Origin: a bacterium
Lineage (GTDB): Bacteria > Desulfobacterota > Binatia > DP-6
Assembly: GCA_026129405.1 (NCBI GenBank)
Contig: JAHCID010000001.1
Coordinates: 713,237-777,236 of the forward strand
Direction: 5' to 3'
Length of the DNA stretch: 64,000 nt
Positions 1-8,594 of the stretch are shown here, piece by piece. The position numbers and the translations under genes were made by a program. The notes under the pieces were generated by a model that ran no database searches, was not told the DNA's origin, and saw nothing but the letters and a program-made list of their open reading frames with translations. Each line of letters starts with the position of its first letter. The stretch's first letter is position 1.

Positions 1-612
1 ACCTACGGCAATCTCAACGTGAACAACGGCGCCAGCATCAGTTTCGACGGCGGCACCTACCAATTCTGCGGCGTCAACATCGGCAAGAACACCAACAGCA
101 CCGCGAAGTCGGCCGCGACGCTGAACATCGGCGGCAACGTCTCCGTCAACAACGGCTCGACGTTCGGCGCGCAGTGCGGCGACTTCACCGTGAACGCGGC
201 AGGCGGCGGCTCGGTGGCGTTCGGCCGCAACGCCTCGGTGACCATGTTCCTGTGCGCGCCGCAGCGCAACGTCAGCCTCGGGCACAACAACGATCTGCTC
301 GGGCGCTTCGTCGGCGACGTCGTCAACGCCGACTCGAACAATCGCGGGCGCTGCTGCGGCGGGCGCTGCGCCTGCTTCGACGAGTTCACGCCGACGCACG
401 CGCCGGTCGGCGGGATCGTCACGCTGAAGAGCGGCTGCTCGCTGGCGAGCGTCACCGAGGTGCGCATCTGCGGCATCCCGGCGGTGATCGTTTCGCCGGG
501 GGTCAACGAGATCCAGGTCCAGGTTCCCGCCGGCGCCGCCGGCGCGTGCACGGTCGAGGTCGACAGCTCGGCCGGTACCTTCATCGCGACCCTGAAGCTC
601 ACCGTGCCCTGA
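1..612 (+). CDS. Secreted Cys-rich IPT/TIG-domain protein, paralogue 1 (5' truncated)
   Basis: The frame is open from base 1, so the N-terminus lies outside the window. About 203 residues remain. They align almost residue for residue with the C-terminal half of the next gene: a glycine/asparagine-rich, probably beta-helical stretch (motifs GASISFDGGTYQFC, VNNGSTFGAQCGDF, LGHNNDLLGRF), a CCGGRCAC cysteine cluster, then an IPT/TIG-like immunoglobulin fold of about 75 residues (FTPTHAPVGG ... VPAGAAGACTVEV) ending in LTVP. Function is unknown; IPT/TIG folds at the end of exported proteins are common in surface or extracellular adhesins. Identity to paralogue 2 is very high, which suggests recent duplication or gene conversion. 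Paralogue status is certain; function is not. Confidence 0.8.
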   Translation, partial: TYGNLNVNNGASISFDGGTYQFCGVNIGKNTNSTAKSAATLNIGGNVSVNNGSTFGAQCGDFTVNAAGGGSVAFGRNASVTMFLCAPQRNVSLGHNNDLLGRFVGDVVNADSNNRGRCCGGRCACFDEFTPTHAPVGGIVTLKSGCSLASVTEVRICGIPAVIVSPGVNEIQVQVPAGAAGACTVEVDSSAGTFIATLKLTVP

Positions 613-634
613 GCGGCCACGGCGCATCGCACGC

Positions 635-670
635 CACGGGGCGGGGTCCTTCGCGGATCCCCGCCCCGTG
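635..670 (+). terminator. GC hairpin, likely terminator of paralogue 1
   Basis: The arms CACGGGGCGGGG and CCCCGCCCCGTG form a 12-bp stem, extended inside by TCC/GGA around a TTCGC loop with one bulged base. It lies 23 nt after the stop codon of paralogue 1. There is no clear T-run, so termination could be Rho-assisted or the hairpin may protect the 3' end. Confidence 0.55.
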
Positions 671-845
671 ACACATGTGCCAATCTGCGAACGTCGTCCT
701 CGGCGGAAACATGCCCGTCGAGGGCGACCCCGGCGATGTCCGGACGTCGTTCGATCCCGTGCTGGTGGGTACGGGGCTCCTCGCTCCGGGAGGGGCGTGG
801 TCGGGGCGGATCTCGGCGGCACCTACTTCCTGAAGGAGGGCTGCC

Positions 846-2081
846 ATGAACCGTTCGACGATCCGTGTTCCGAATCCGGTCCGAAGCCTGGGCGTTGGCC
901 TGCTCGGCCTCGTGATGCCGGCGTTGGCGGAGGCACAACCGCTACGCACCGACCTCGACTCGTACTTCATCTTCGCGATGCGCAACGCGAGCTTGAAGAA
1001 CATGGACGTGCTGTCGCCGTGCAACACGGGGGTGAACTGCGCCCAGCCGTCGACCAACTCGAGCTGTGGCTCGGCGACGCACGAGAACTCGTTCTACGCC
1101 GACGGCTCGCAGATCGCCGCCGACTTCACGCGCTGGCCGAAGAACGGTGCCAACATCTTCCAGCTCTTCAGCAACCGGGTGAACAGCCCGCAGAACGTGA
1201 CCATCCGCCAGCCTGGTCCCGGGCCGAACGGGGCGAACCCGCTGTCGCTGCCGATCCTCGGTGACCTCGACGGCGACGGGGTCCCGAGCTGCCAGACCGT
1301 CGGCCAGCAGTGCGTGCCGGACTTCGGCGACCTCGAGGCGTTCTGCGGCCTGCCGAATCCGTTCCCGGCGTGTGACCTCACGAAGACCGTGGTGGTCAGC
1401 TCCGGCGGCGACTGCGTCGGCGTGCCCGACTCGAGCCCGGGGAACCGGCAGTGCGATCTACCCGCCGGCACCTACGGCAACCTGACCGTGCAGAACGGCG
1501 CCAGCATCAGCTTCGACGGCGGCACCTACCAGTTCTGCAGCGTCAACATGGGCAAGAACACGAACTCGACCGTGAAGGCGCTCTCGACCGTGAACGTCTC
1601 CGGCAACATGAGCGTCAACAACGGCTCGACGTTCGGCGCGCAGTGCGGCGACTTCACCGTCAACGCCGCGGGCGGCGGTGCGGTGAGCTTCGGCCGCAAC
1701 GCCTCGGTGTCGATGTTCCTGTGTGCCCCGCAGCGCAACGTCAGCCTCGGGCACAACAACGACCTGCTCGGGCGTTTCGTCGGCGACGTCGTGAACTCCG
1801 ACTCGAACAACCGCGGGCGCTGCTGCGGCAGCCGCTGCGCCTGCTTCGACGACTTCACGCCGACGACGGCGTCCGTCGGCGGGGTCATCACGCTGACGAG
1901 CGGCTGCTCGCTCTCGAGCGTCAGCGGCGTCAAGATCTGCGCGATCCCGGCGACCATCGTCGCGCAGGGCGTGAACGAGATCCAGGTCCGGGTCCCCGCC
2001 GGTGCGGCCGGCGCCTGCCCGGTCGAGGTCGAGAGCTCGGCGGGCACCTTCATCGCCAGCCACAAGCTCACGGTGAGCTGA
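846..2081 (+). CDS. Secreted Cys-rich IPT/TIG-domain protein, paralogue 2
   Basis: The product has 411 residues. A strong Shine-Dalgarno (AAGGAGGG) ends 5 nt before the ATG. The N-terminus is a signal peptide with a hydrophobic core (VGLLGLVMPALAEA) and probable cleavage after AEA-Q. The order after that is an N-terminal domain with conserved SYFIFAMRNASLKNMDV, a Cys-rich segment, an EF-hand-like acidic loop DLDGDGVPSC, a middle domain rich in GGTYQFC and NNGSTFGAQC repeats, a CCGSRCAC cluster, and a C-terminal IPT/TIG domain. It is the second of four tandem copies, each with its own ribosome-binding site. Many paired cysteines point to an exported, disulphide-stabilised protein. The middle domain may be a right-handed beta-helix, but this is inference. 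No enzymatic motif was seen. Confidence 0.85.
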   Translation: MNRSTIRVPNPVRSLGVGLLGLVMPALAEAQPLRTDLDSYFIFAMRNASLKNMDVLSPCNTGVNCAQPSTNSSCGSATHENSFYADGSQIAADFTRWPKNGANIFQLFSNRVNSPQNVTIRQPGPGPNGANPLSLPILGDLDGDGVPSCQTVGQQCVPDFGDLEAFCGLPNPFPACDLTKTVVVSSGGDCVGVPDSSPGNRQCDLPAGTYGNLTVQNGASISFDGGTYQFCSVNMGKNTNSTVKALSTVNVSGNMSVNNGSTFGAQCGDFTVNAAGGGAVSFGRNASVSMFLCAPQRNVSLGHNNDLLGRFVGDVVNSDSNNRGRCCGSRCACFDDFTPTTASVGGVITLTSGCSLSSVSGVKICAIPATIVAQGVNEIQVRVPAGAAGACPVEVESSAGTFIASHKLTVS

Positions 2082-2120
2082 TCGATCCGGGGCGGCCCGC
2101 CCCACGATCGATCCGACCAC

Positions 2121-2164
2121 GCGCGGGAGGGTGCGCCGTACGGCGTCCCTCCCGCGCCGCGTTT
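2121..2164 (+). terminator. Hairpin plus short T-run after paralogue 2
   Basis: The arms GCGCGGGAGGG (2121-2131) and CCCTCCCGCGC (2147-2157) form an 11-bp stem. The loop holds a second perfect palindrome, CGCCGTACGGCG. GTTTTC follows at 2161. It sits 40 nt after the stop of paralogue 2, so it is a plausible intrinsic terminator separating copies 2 and 3. Confidence 0.6.
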
Positions 2165-2344
2165 TCGCAGCCGGGCCGCGTCCCCGCGTGCGCGCGGCCG
2201 GCGTGCTCACCGGCCGGATCCGCACCGTTCCGGGCCGTCGCCGCACGAAAATGCACGTCGGACGCCGCGCGGCACGCGCAGCGATGCGCACCGGCAGGCG
2301 GCATCGCTCTTGCTGGGTCCCGCGGCACAACCCGAGGAGGATTC

Positions 2345-3568
2345 ATGCGCGTGCGAATGGCGGCGGTGGTGGGGGGAAGCCTCCTCTTGGCGGGCGTCGC
2401 GGCGGCGGCGAACCCGCCGCTGGTGACGGACCTGAACCGGTACTTCATCTTCTCGATGAAGAACGCCGGCCTGAAGAACATCACCCTGCTCGGCGCCTGC
2501 AACATCGGCGTCAATTGTGCGCAGCCGAACCCGAACTCGAGCTGCGGCGTCACGACGAACGAGAACGTCTTCTACGCCGACGGCTCCCAGCTTGCGGCCG
2601 ACGTCGCGAAGTTCAACCGGCCGGGCGCCAGCGTCTGGCAGCTGTTCTCCAACAAGGTGAACGGCCTGCCGAACCTGGTCGTTCGCCTGCCCGGCTCGAA
2701 GCCGGACGGCAGCGACCCGCTCGTGCTGCCGATCCTCCCCGACCTGGACGGCGACGGAAACCCGAGCTGCCGGACCGTGAACCAGGGCTGCGTTCCCGAC
2801 AACGGCGATCTCGCCGTGGCCTGCGGGTTCCCCGCGGTCACGCCGGTCTGCGATCCGACGAAGCCCGTGAAGGCGATCTCGGGGAGCGACTGCATCGGCG
2901 TCCCCGACGCGCTCCCCGGCAACGGCCGCTGCGATCTGTCGCCCGGGACCTACGGCGACCTGAACGTGCAGAACGCCGCGCTGCTGCGCCTGACCGGCGG
3001 CGACTACGTCGTGTGCGACCTCATCATCGGGAAGAGCACGACGACGAGCATCGCGGCGCCGGTGGTCATCGACATCATCGGCAACCTGCGCATCAACAAC
3101 GACTCGACGTTCGGCCAGGGGTGCAAGGGCATCACCGTGCGCCTCCACGGCTTCGGCGATTCGGCGTTCGGCCGCAACGCGACGATCCAGGGCGACTTCT
3201 GCGCCCCCGATCGCACGATGCTGATCGGCCACAACAACGATCTCACCGGCCGCTTCATCGCGGAGACCGTCACCGCCGACTCGAACAATCGCGGCCACTG
3301 CTGCCTGCCGACGGCGACCGCGTGCGCCTGCTTCGACGACTTCTCGCCGCACACCGCGATGGTCGGCGACACCGTCACGTTGGTCGGCTCCTGCGACATG
3401 GCGGCCACGACGGGCGTCCGCATCTGCGGTCTCGCCGCGTCGTTCACGGTCGTCACGCCGACCGAGATATCGGCGCAGGTGCCCGTCGGGGCCGCCGGCG
3501 CCTGCCCGGTACAGCTCGACAGCACGGCCGGGACCTACACCGCGTCGACCACGCTCACGGTGAACTGA
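2345..3568 (+). CDS. Secreted Cys-rich IPT/TIG-domain protein, paralogue 3
   Basis: The ATG at 2345 is preceded by GAGGAGG (spacing about 6 nt) and opens a signal peptide (RMAAVVGGSLLLAGVAAAA), so it is preferred over in-frame starts further upstream. The 407-residue product has the same plan as paralogue 2: RYFIFSMKNAGLKNITLLG, an acidic DLDGDGNPSC loop, a glycine-rich middle domain (LIGHNNDLTGRF), a Cys cluster (CCLPTATACACF) and a C-terminal IPT/TIG-like fold ending in TLTVN. It is clearly more diverged than copies 1 and 2 are from each other. Secretion is well supported; the biological role is unknown. Confidence 0.85.
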   Translation: MRVRMAAVVGGSLLLAGVAAAANPPLVTDLNRYFIFSMKNAGLKNITLLGACNIGVNCAQPNPNSSCGVTTNENVFYADGSQLAADVAKFNRPGASVWQLFSNKVNGLPNLVVRLPGSKPDGSDPLVLPILPDLDGDGNPSCRTVNQGCVPDNGDLAVACGFPAVTPVCDPTKPVKAISGSDCIGVPDALPGNGRCDLSPGTYGDLNVQNAALLRLTGGDYVVCDLIIGKSTTTSIAAPVVIDIIGNLRINNDSTFGQGCKGITVRLHGFGDSAFGRNATIQGDFCAPDRTMLIGHNNDLTGRFIAETVTADSNNRGHCCLPTATACACFDDFSPHTAMVGDTVTLVGSCDMAATTGVRICGLAASFTVVTPTEISAQVPVGAAGACPVQLDSTAGTYTASTTLTVN

Positions 3569-3581
3569 GGAGATGGGGACG

Positions 3582-4757
3582 ATGAGGCGCATCGTGATCG
3601 GAATCGTCGCGGCGACGCTGGTCCTCGCGGCCGGCGCGGCGAGCGCGCAGCCGCTCGACCGGGATCCCACCCACTACTTCGTCCTGGCCATGCGCAAGGC
3701 GCTGCTGAAGGACATGGCCATAAGCGGCGGCTGCCACGTCGGCGTGAACTGCGCGAGCAACCTGCCCGGCGACAGCTGCGGCACCATGCGGCTCGACGAG
3801 GTGTCGTTCGCGGACGGCACCCAGTCGGTGTCCGACGCGCAGTACTTCACCAAGCCCGGCGCGCAGGCCTTCCAGGTCTTCCGCAACGGCGGCGGGCCGC
3901 TCGCCAACGTCACCATCGCGCAGCCGCCGCCGCAGCCGTTCGCGACGCCGATCGTACCGAACAGCTGCAGTGCCAGCTGCCAGCCCGACCTCACCGCGAT
4001 CGAGACGGCCTGCGGCTTCCCGGCGCCCTTTCCGGCCTGCGACGCCTCCCGCGCGGTGACGGCCAACCCGAACGCCGACTGCAGCGCGTTCGACGTACTG
4101 CCCGGCAACGGCCAGTGCGACCTCGCGCCCGGTGCCTACGGGTTCGTGATCGCGAACAACGGTGCGCGGCTCTCGCTCGGCACCGGCGACTACGCGATGT
4201 GCTCGTTCCGCGGCGGCCGCAACGTCCTCGTCCTCGCGCCCGGCGTGTCGGTGTCGATCCCGAACGGCGGCTTCTGGAAGACCAACAACGGCGCCGTCGT
4301 CGGCACGGGCTGCGGCAACCTCCGCATCTTCGTCGACGGCGCGGGCACGGTGTCGTTCGGGCGGCAGAGCAGCATCGCCGCGAAGGTGTGCGCACCGGGC
4401 TCGCGCATCCGTCTCGGCCACGGCAACACGCTGACGGGGAGCTTCATCGGCGACGTCGTGCTGTCGGACCTGAACAACGTCGGCGTGTGCTGCGGCGTCG
4501 CGGGCGCGAGCTGTGCCTGCATCGACGACTTCACTCCGAAGACGGCCGCGGTCGGCGACCTCGTCACCCTGCTCGGCCACTGCGACTTCGTCACCGTGAC
4601 GGGGGTCACGATCTGCGGCATCCCCACGCCGGTGCTGACGGCCACGCCGACGGAGCTCACCGTCGCCGTGCCGCCGGGCGCCGTGGGGGCGTGTCCGCTC
4701 GAGGTGCAGAGCACCGCGGGGACGTTCGTCCACACGATGCCGCTGACGGTACCGTGA
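3582..4757 (+). CDS. Secreted Cys-rich IPT/TIG-domain protein, paralogue 4
   Basis: This is the most diverged copy. An ATG at 3573 is also in frame, but AGGAG (3568-3572) touches it; the ATG at 3582 lies 9 nt from that Shine-Dalgarno and starts the signal peptide directly (MRRIVIGIVAATLVLAAGAA), giving 391 residues. The gene begins 13 nt after paralogue 3 ends, so the two are probably co-transcribed. It keeps the HYFVLAMRKALLKDMAI block, the HGNTLTGSF block, a CCGVAGASCAC cluster and the terminal IPT/TIG fold (VPPGAVGACPLEV). It lacks the DxDGDG acidic loop of copies 2 and 3, where it has a shorter Cys-containing segment (SCSASCQPD). Confidence 0.83.
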   Translation: MRRIVIGIVAATLVLAAGAASAQPLDRDPTHYFVLAMRKALLKDMAISGGCHVGVNCASNLPGDSCGTMRLDEVSFADGTQSVSDAQYFTKPGAQAFQVFRNGGGPLANVTIAQPPPQPFATPIVPNSCSASCQPDLTAIETACGFPAPFPACDASRAVTANPNADCSAFDVLPGNGQCDLAPGAYGFVIANNGARLSLGTGDYAMCSFRGGRNVLVLAPGVSVSIPNGGFWKTNNGAVVGTGCGNLRIFVDGAGTVSFGRQSSIAAKVCAPGSRIRLGHGNTLTGSFIGDVVLSDLNNVGVCCGVAGASCACIDDFTPKTAAVGDLVTLLGHCDFVTVTGVTICGIPTPVLTATPTELTVAVPPGAVGACPLEVQSTAGTFVHTMPLTVP

Positions 4758-4764
4758 CGCCGGG

Positions 4765-4782
4765 GCGGGGCCGCGGCCCCGC
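4765..4782. terminator. Perfect palindrome between convergent genes
   Basis: The sequence GCGGGGCCGCGGCCCCGC is an 18-nt perfect palindrome in the 28-nt gap between convergent paralogue 4 and mutS2. Its position suits a bidirectional terminator. Confidence 0.5.
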
Positions 4783-4785
4783 GTC

Positions 4786-7116
4786 TCACGCCAGCTCGGC
4801 GACCGTGACCCCGGGGCCGCCGGCCTCGGGGTGGGCGTCGCGGAACTTCACGCAGTAGGGGCTCCTGGCGAGGAACTCCTGCACGGCCTTGCGCAGCGCC
4901 CCGCTGCCGACGCCGTGCACCACGCGCACCTCGCCGAGCCCGGTCCGTACGGCGCGGTCGAGGAAGCCGGACAGCGCGTCGACGGCTTCGCGGGCGCGCT
5001 GCCCGACGAGATTGATCTCGCCGCGCATCATCTCCGCGGCCGGCTGCTCGACGCGCACGACGACCCGCTCGCGCGCCGGGGCGCCCTCGACCAGGCGCAG
5101 CTGATCGACCGGCACCTCGAAGCGCAGCCCGCCGCGCTGCACGCGAGCCCGCTCGCCCGCGACCTCGACGAGCTCACCGCGGATGCCGCGGCCGACCACC
5201 TCGACGACGTCGCCGACCCGCGGCGGTCGGCCGGGCGCCTTGGCCTCGGGCGGCACCTCGGCGACGGCCATCGCCTCGACGCGGGCGGCGGCGTCGGCGG
5301 CGAAGCGGCGCAGCGCCGCCGCGTCGGGCTTCGCCCGCTGCGCGTCGAGGATCGCCTGGCCCTCCAGGCGCAGCTCGCGCAGGAAGCGGCGCGAGGCGTC
5401 GAGGTCCTCGCTCCAGCGGGCGCGCTGGCGGGCGCGCAGGTCGGCGCGCAGCGTCTCGATCTCGGCCTGCGCCGCGCGGAGCTTCGCGGTTTCCTCGCGC
5501 GCGGTCTCGCGGGCGGCGTCGAGCGCCTTGCGGCTCTCCTCGAGACGGGCGACGGCACGCGCGAGGTCCCGGCTCTCGCCGGCGAGGAGACGCTCGGCGG
5601 TCTCGAGCGCGCGCGCCGGGATGCCGTGTCGCCGCGCGATGGGGAGCGCGAAGCTCTGGCCGACGGCGTGGTAGTCGAGCCGGTAGCGCGGCGAGCCGGT
5701 GGTCGCGTCGACGTCGAAGGCGGCGAGCGCCAGGCTGGCCTCGGCGAGCGCGAAAGTCTTCACCTGCGGGAAGTGGGTCGTGAAGACGAGGCGCGCGTCG
5801 CGCGCGAGCAGATCCTCGATGACGCCGACCGCGAGCGCCGCCCCCTCGATGGGGTCGGTGCCGGCACCCGGCTCGTCGAGGAGGACCAGGCTCCCCGGGC
5901 CGGCAGCGCGCGCGATCGCGGCGAGGTTCTCGGCGTGGCCGGTGAACGTGGACAGATCGTGCTCGATCGACTGCTCGTCGCCGACGTCGGCCAGCACGGC
6001 GCCGAAGCAGGGCAGCCGCGCGCCCTCGGCGGTGGGGACGAACAGCCCGGACTGCGCCATCAGGCCGAGGAGGCCGATAGTCTTCAGGGCGACGGTCTTG
6101 CCGCCGGCGTTGGGGCCGGTGATCGCGAGGCCGCGCTGGCCGGCATCGAGCCGGATGTCGACCGGCACCACCGGCCGGCCGCTGAGCAGCAGCAGGGGAT
6201 GGCGGGCGCCCGGCAGGTCGACGACGTCGCCGCCCAGGGCCGGCGCCGTGGCGCCGTGCCGTCGCGCGAATGCGGCGGCCGCGGCGAGCGCGTCGACGCG
6301 CGCGAGCGCCGTTTCGAGCGCGGCCAGCGGCTCGGCGTGCACGCGCACCAGGTGGGTCAGGGCCGCGCGCACGCGGCGCTCCTCTTCCTCCTCGGTGCGG
6401 GCCGCGAGCACGAGGCGATTGTTCAGCTCGACGGCGAACAGCGGCTCGACGAAGACGGTCTCGCTCGACGAGGAGCGGTCCTGCACCACGCCCTCGAAGC
6501 TCCATGCCGCCGCGGTGCGGATGGGCAGCACGTAGCGCCCGTTGCGCACGGTGACGTAGTCGTCGCCGACGACGCCGGCGTTCGCGGGATCGTGCACCAC
6601 GCGCTCGAGCTGCGCTTCCAGCTTGGCGCGCAGGTCGCGTGAGGCGCGACGCGCCTGCGCCAGCGCCGGGCTCGCGTCCTCGCGTACCTCGCCGCTTTCG
6701 TCGAGCGTACGCAGCAGCTCGGCCTCGAGCTCGGGCGCCTCGGGTAGGGCGTCGGCCAGCGCCGCGAGCCGCGGGAAGCGGTCGAGGTCGTGGCGGAGGT
6801 GCGTGCGCACGTGTCGTGCGACGACCAGCACGTCGCGCACCTCGACGAGCCGCCGGCTCTCCAGCGCCGCGCCGGCGGGTGCGGCCTGCGCCAGCGCGGG
6901 TGCGAGCAGCGGCACGTCGGCGGTGGGGATGGCGCCGGCCTCGTCGCCGAGCGCCGTGGCCTCGCCGAGCCGCGCCAGGCGCTCGCGGGCCTCGGCGAGC
7001 TCGATGGTGGGTCGCAGGGCGCGTACGGCGTCGCGGCCGGCCGTCGACCGTGCATGCGCCGCCACGGCCTCGAGGACGCGCGGCAGCTCCAGCGTTTCCA
7101 GATCGCGTCGGCGCAC
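4786..7116 (-). CDS. mutS2: Endonuclease MutS2
   Basis: The 776-residue product matches the usual MutS2 length. An N-terminal core and lever region is followed by the MutS ATPase, with Walker A GPNAGGKT near residue 335 and the Walker B/signature block LLDEPGAGTDPIEG. A long coiled-coil segment rich in Glu, Arg and Ala follows, and the C-terminus is a Smr nuclease domain (VRVVHGVGSGALRKAV). MutS2 does not act in mismatch repair: it suppresses recombination and, in some bacteria, rescues collided ribosomes. The gene is monocistronic here, converging on the IPT cluster. Confidence 0.95.
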   Translation of the reverse strand: MRRRDLETLELPRVLEAVAAHARSTAGRDAVRALRPTIELAEARERLARLGEATALGDEAGAIPTADVPLLAPALAQAAPAGAALESRRLVEVRDVLVVARHVRTHLRHDLDRFPRLAALADALPEAPELEAELLRTLDESGEVREDASPALAQARRASRDLRAKLEAQLERVVHDPANAGVVGDDYVTVRNGRYVLPIRTAAAWSFEGVVQDRSSSSETVFVEPLFAVELNNRLVLAARTEEEEERRVRAALTHLVRVHAEPLAALETALARVDALAAAAAFARRHGATAPALGGDVVDLPGARHPLLLLSGRPVVPVDIRLDAGQRGLAITGPNAGGKTVALKTIGLLGLMAQSGLFVPTAEGARLPCFGAVLADVGDEQSIEHDLSTFTGHAENLAAIARAAGPGSLVLLDEPGAGTDPIEGAALAVGVIEDLLARDARLVFTTHFPQVKTFALAEASLALAAFDVDATTGSPRYRLDYHAVGQSFALPIARRHGIPARALETAERLLAGESRDLARAVARLEESRKALDAARETAREETAKLRAAQAEIETLRADLRARQRARWSEDLDASRRFLRELRLEGQAILDAQRAKPDAAALRRFAADAAARVEAMAVAEVPPEAKAPGRPPRVGDVVEVVGRGIRGELVEVAGERARVQRGGLRFEVPVDQLRLVEGAPARERVVVRVEQPAAEMMRGEINLVGQRAREAVDALSGFLDRAVRTGLGEVRVVHGVGSGALRKAVQEFLARSPYCVKFRDAHPEAGGPGVTVAELA

Positions 7117-7161
7117 GACGGCAGCGTAGCCGTCGCGCCGCGCCAGGGAAACGCCGCGCGC

Positions 7162-7692
7162 TCAGTAGGCGACGAGCACGAAGCTCACCGTGTTCGCGAG
7201 GCTCCCGGTCCCGTCGAAGGTCCGCACCTCGAAGGTCCCCTCAGCACAGCTGAGCTGGGGATACGATATCTGGGCGAAGTTCTGGGCGCCGGACGAGTGG
7301 TAGTAGTCGACCGACACGCCGAGGAGGCTGGTGTCGGCGTCGACTCCGGCTTGGGGTGTGAGGCAGAAGACGCCGGTCGAGGCGCGTGCGACTCCGGTGA
7401 TGCCGCTGGCCGCCACGAGGGAGGGGTCGCTGGGGTCGACGTGAGCCCAGGCCCGGACGGCATTGGGCCCTGGCGGTCCCGCCGGGCCCTCCGGGCCGGT
7501 GGCTCCGGCGGCTCCAGCGGCTCCGGTCGGGCCCACGAGGCCGAGCGCCGCCGGATCGACGGCCGTCTCCTTCTTGCGGCAGGCGTCGGGTCGGATGAGC
7601 GCGACCCCGGACTTCTTGCGGCAGAGAACGTCGGCGTGGGCCGTGGTCACGAGGCCGACGAGAGCGGCTGCGATGAGAGCGGTGGGGCGCAT
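7162..7692 (-). CDS. Small secreted protein with a collagen-like Gly-X-Y segment
   Basis: The ATG at 7692 opens a signal peptide (MRPTALIAAALVGLVTTAHA) with probable cleavage at AHA-D. The 176-residue product has a Cys/Lys-rich segment (LCRKKSGV ... ACRKKE), then about ten Gly-X-Y triplets ([19 protein letters not shown] followed by PPGP), then a globular domain of about 95 residues with two cysteines (FCLTP and LSCAEG). The Lys-Cys motif plus collagen-like linker resembles surface or extracellular fibre proteins of Deltaproteobacteria-like genomes. Function is unknown; an adhesive or structural role is inference. Confidence 0.75.
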   Translation of the reverse strand: MRPTALIAAALVGLVTTAHADVLCRKKSGVALIRPDACRKKETAVDPAALGLVGPTGAAGAAGATGPEGPAGPPGPNAVRAWAHVDPSDPSLVAASGITGVARASTGVFCLTPQAGVDADTSLLGVSVDYYHSSGAQNFAQISYPQLSCAEGTFEVRTFDGTGSLANTVSFVLVAY

Positions 7693-7715
7693 GGCGAGGG
7701 GTCTCCTCGGGTTCG

Positions 7716-8594
7716 TCAGCCGACGGGTACGGCGGCCGTGGTGCCCGGCAGCGGGTCGGGCGGAAGTACGACGGGCTCCTCGCCCGGCGCGGCGGTGGGT
7801 GTGGGCGGCGGCGCCTGCGTGCGCACGGCGAGGATCGACAGGCGCCGGTTCTCGTCCGCGAGCGGGTTCTCCGGGATCACCGGCTCGCTGTCGGCGTACG
7901 ATTGCACGCGCTCGACCTGACCGCGGCGCAGCCCGTTGGCCTCGAGGATGCGGCGGGCGGCGTCCGCACGGCGGAACGACAGCTCCCAGTTGGTCATGGC
8001 CGAGGCGCTCGGATACGGCCGGCTGTCCGTATGGCCGCCGATCCAGATCGGGTTCGGCATCGAGCCGAGCATGCCGGCGATGCTCGACAGCAGCTTCACG
8101 ACGGGCGGCTTCAGCTCCGCCGACGAGACGTCGAACAGCATGGTGCGGCCCTTGTCGATGACCTGGATCGACAGGCCCTGCTCCGTCACCTGGACGAGGA
8201 CCTGATCCTTGATCTCCCCGAGAACGGGGTCCTCGGTCGCCTTCTGCTCGATGATCTCCTCGATCTCGCGCAGACGGTTCTGGAGCAGCTCCTCCTCGGC
8301 GTCGCCGGAGACCACGGTCACGTCCATCGAGATGACCTTGGGCTCGCGGCTGCGCGACTCGTTCATCTCGGCGTTGATCATGGCGCCGCCGACCAGCACG
8401 CCGGGGTTGCGGAAGTACTGCGCGATCTGCTGGCGCAGCTTCAAATCGGCCTGCGTCAGCAGCCACAGCACCATGAAGAGGGCCATCATCGCCGTCACGA
8501 AGTCGGCGTAGGCCACCTTCCAGGCGCCGCCGTGGTGCGCGCCGTGACCGCCCTTCTTCTTGACGACGATGCGCGGGCGCGGCTCGTCGGCCAT
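7716..8594 (-). CDS. motB: Flagellar motor stator protein MotB
   Basis: The 292-residue product has a basic cytoplasmic head, then one transmembrane helix in WKVAYADFVTAMMALFMVLW carrying the ion-binding aspartate (Asp31, equivalent to the essential Asp of MotB). A plug/linker region follows and then a C-terminal OmpA-like peptidoglycan-binding domain (GGHTDSRPYP ... NWELSFRRADAARRIL). A Pro-rich tail ends the protein. Its ATG overlaps the motA stop by one base (TGATG), so translation is coupled. Together MotA and MotB form the stator that converts ion flow into flagellar rotation. Confidence 0.95.
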   Translation of the reverse strand: MADEPRPRIVVKKKGGHGAHHGGAWKVAYADFVTAMMALFMVLWLLTQADLKLRQQIAQYFRNPGVLVGGAMINAEMNESRSREPKVISMDVTVVSGDAEEELLQNRLREIEEIIEQKATEDPVLGEIKDQVLVQVTEQGLSIQVIDKGRTMLFDVSSAELKPPVVKLLSSIAGMLGSMPNPIWIGGHTDSRPYPSASAMTNWELSFRRADAARRILEANGLRRGQVERVQSYADSEPVIPENPLADENRRLSILAVRTQAPPPTPTAAPGEEPVVLPPDPLPGTTAAVPVG

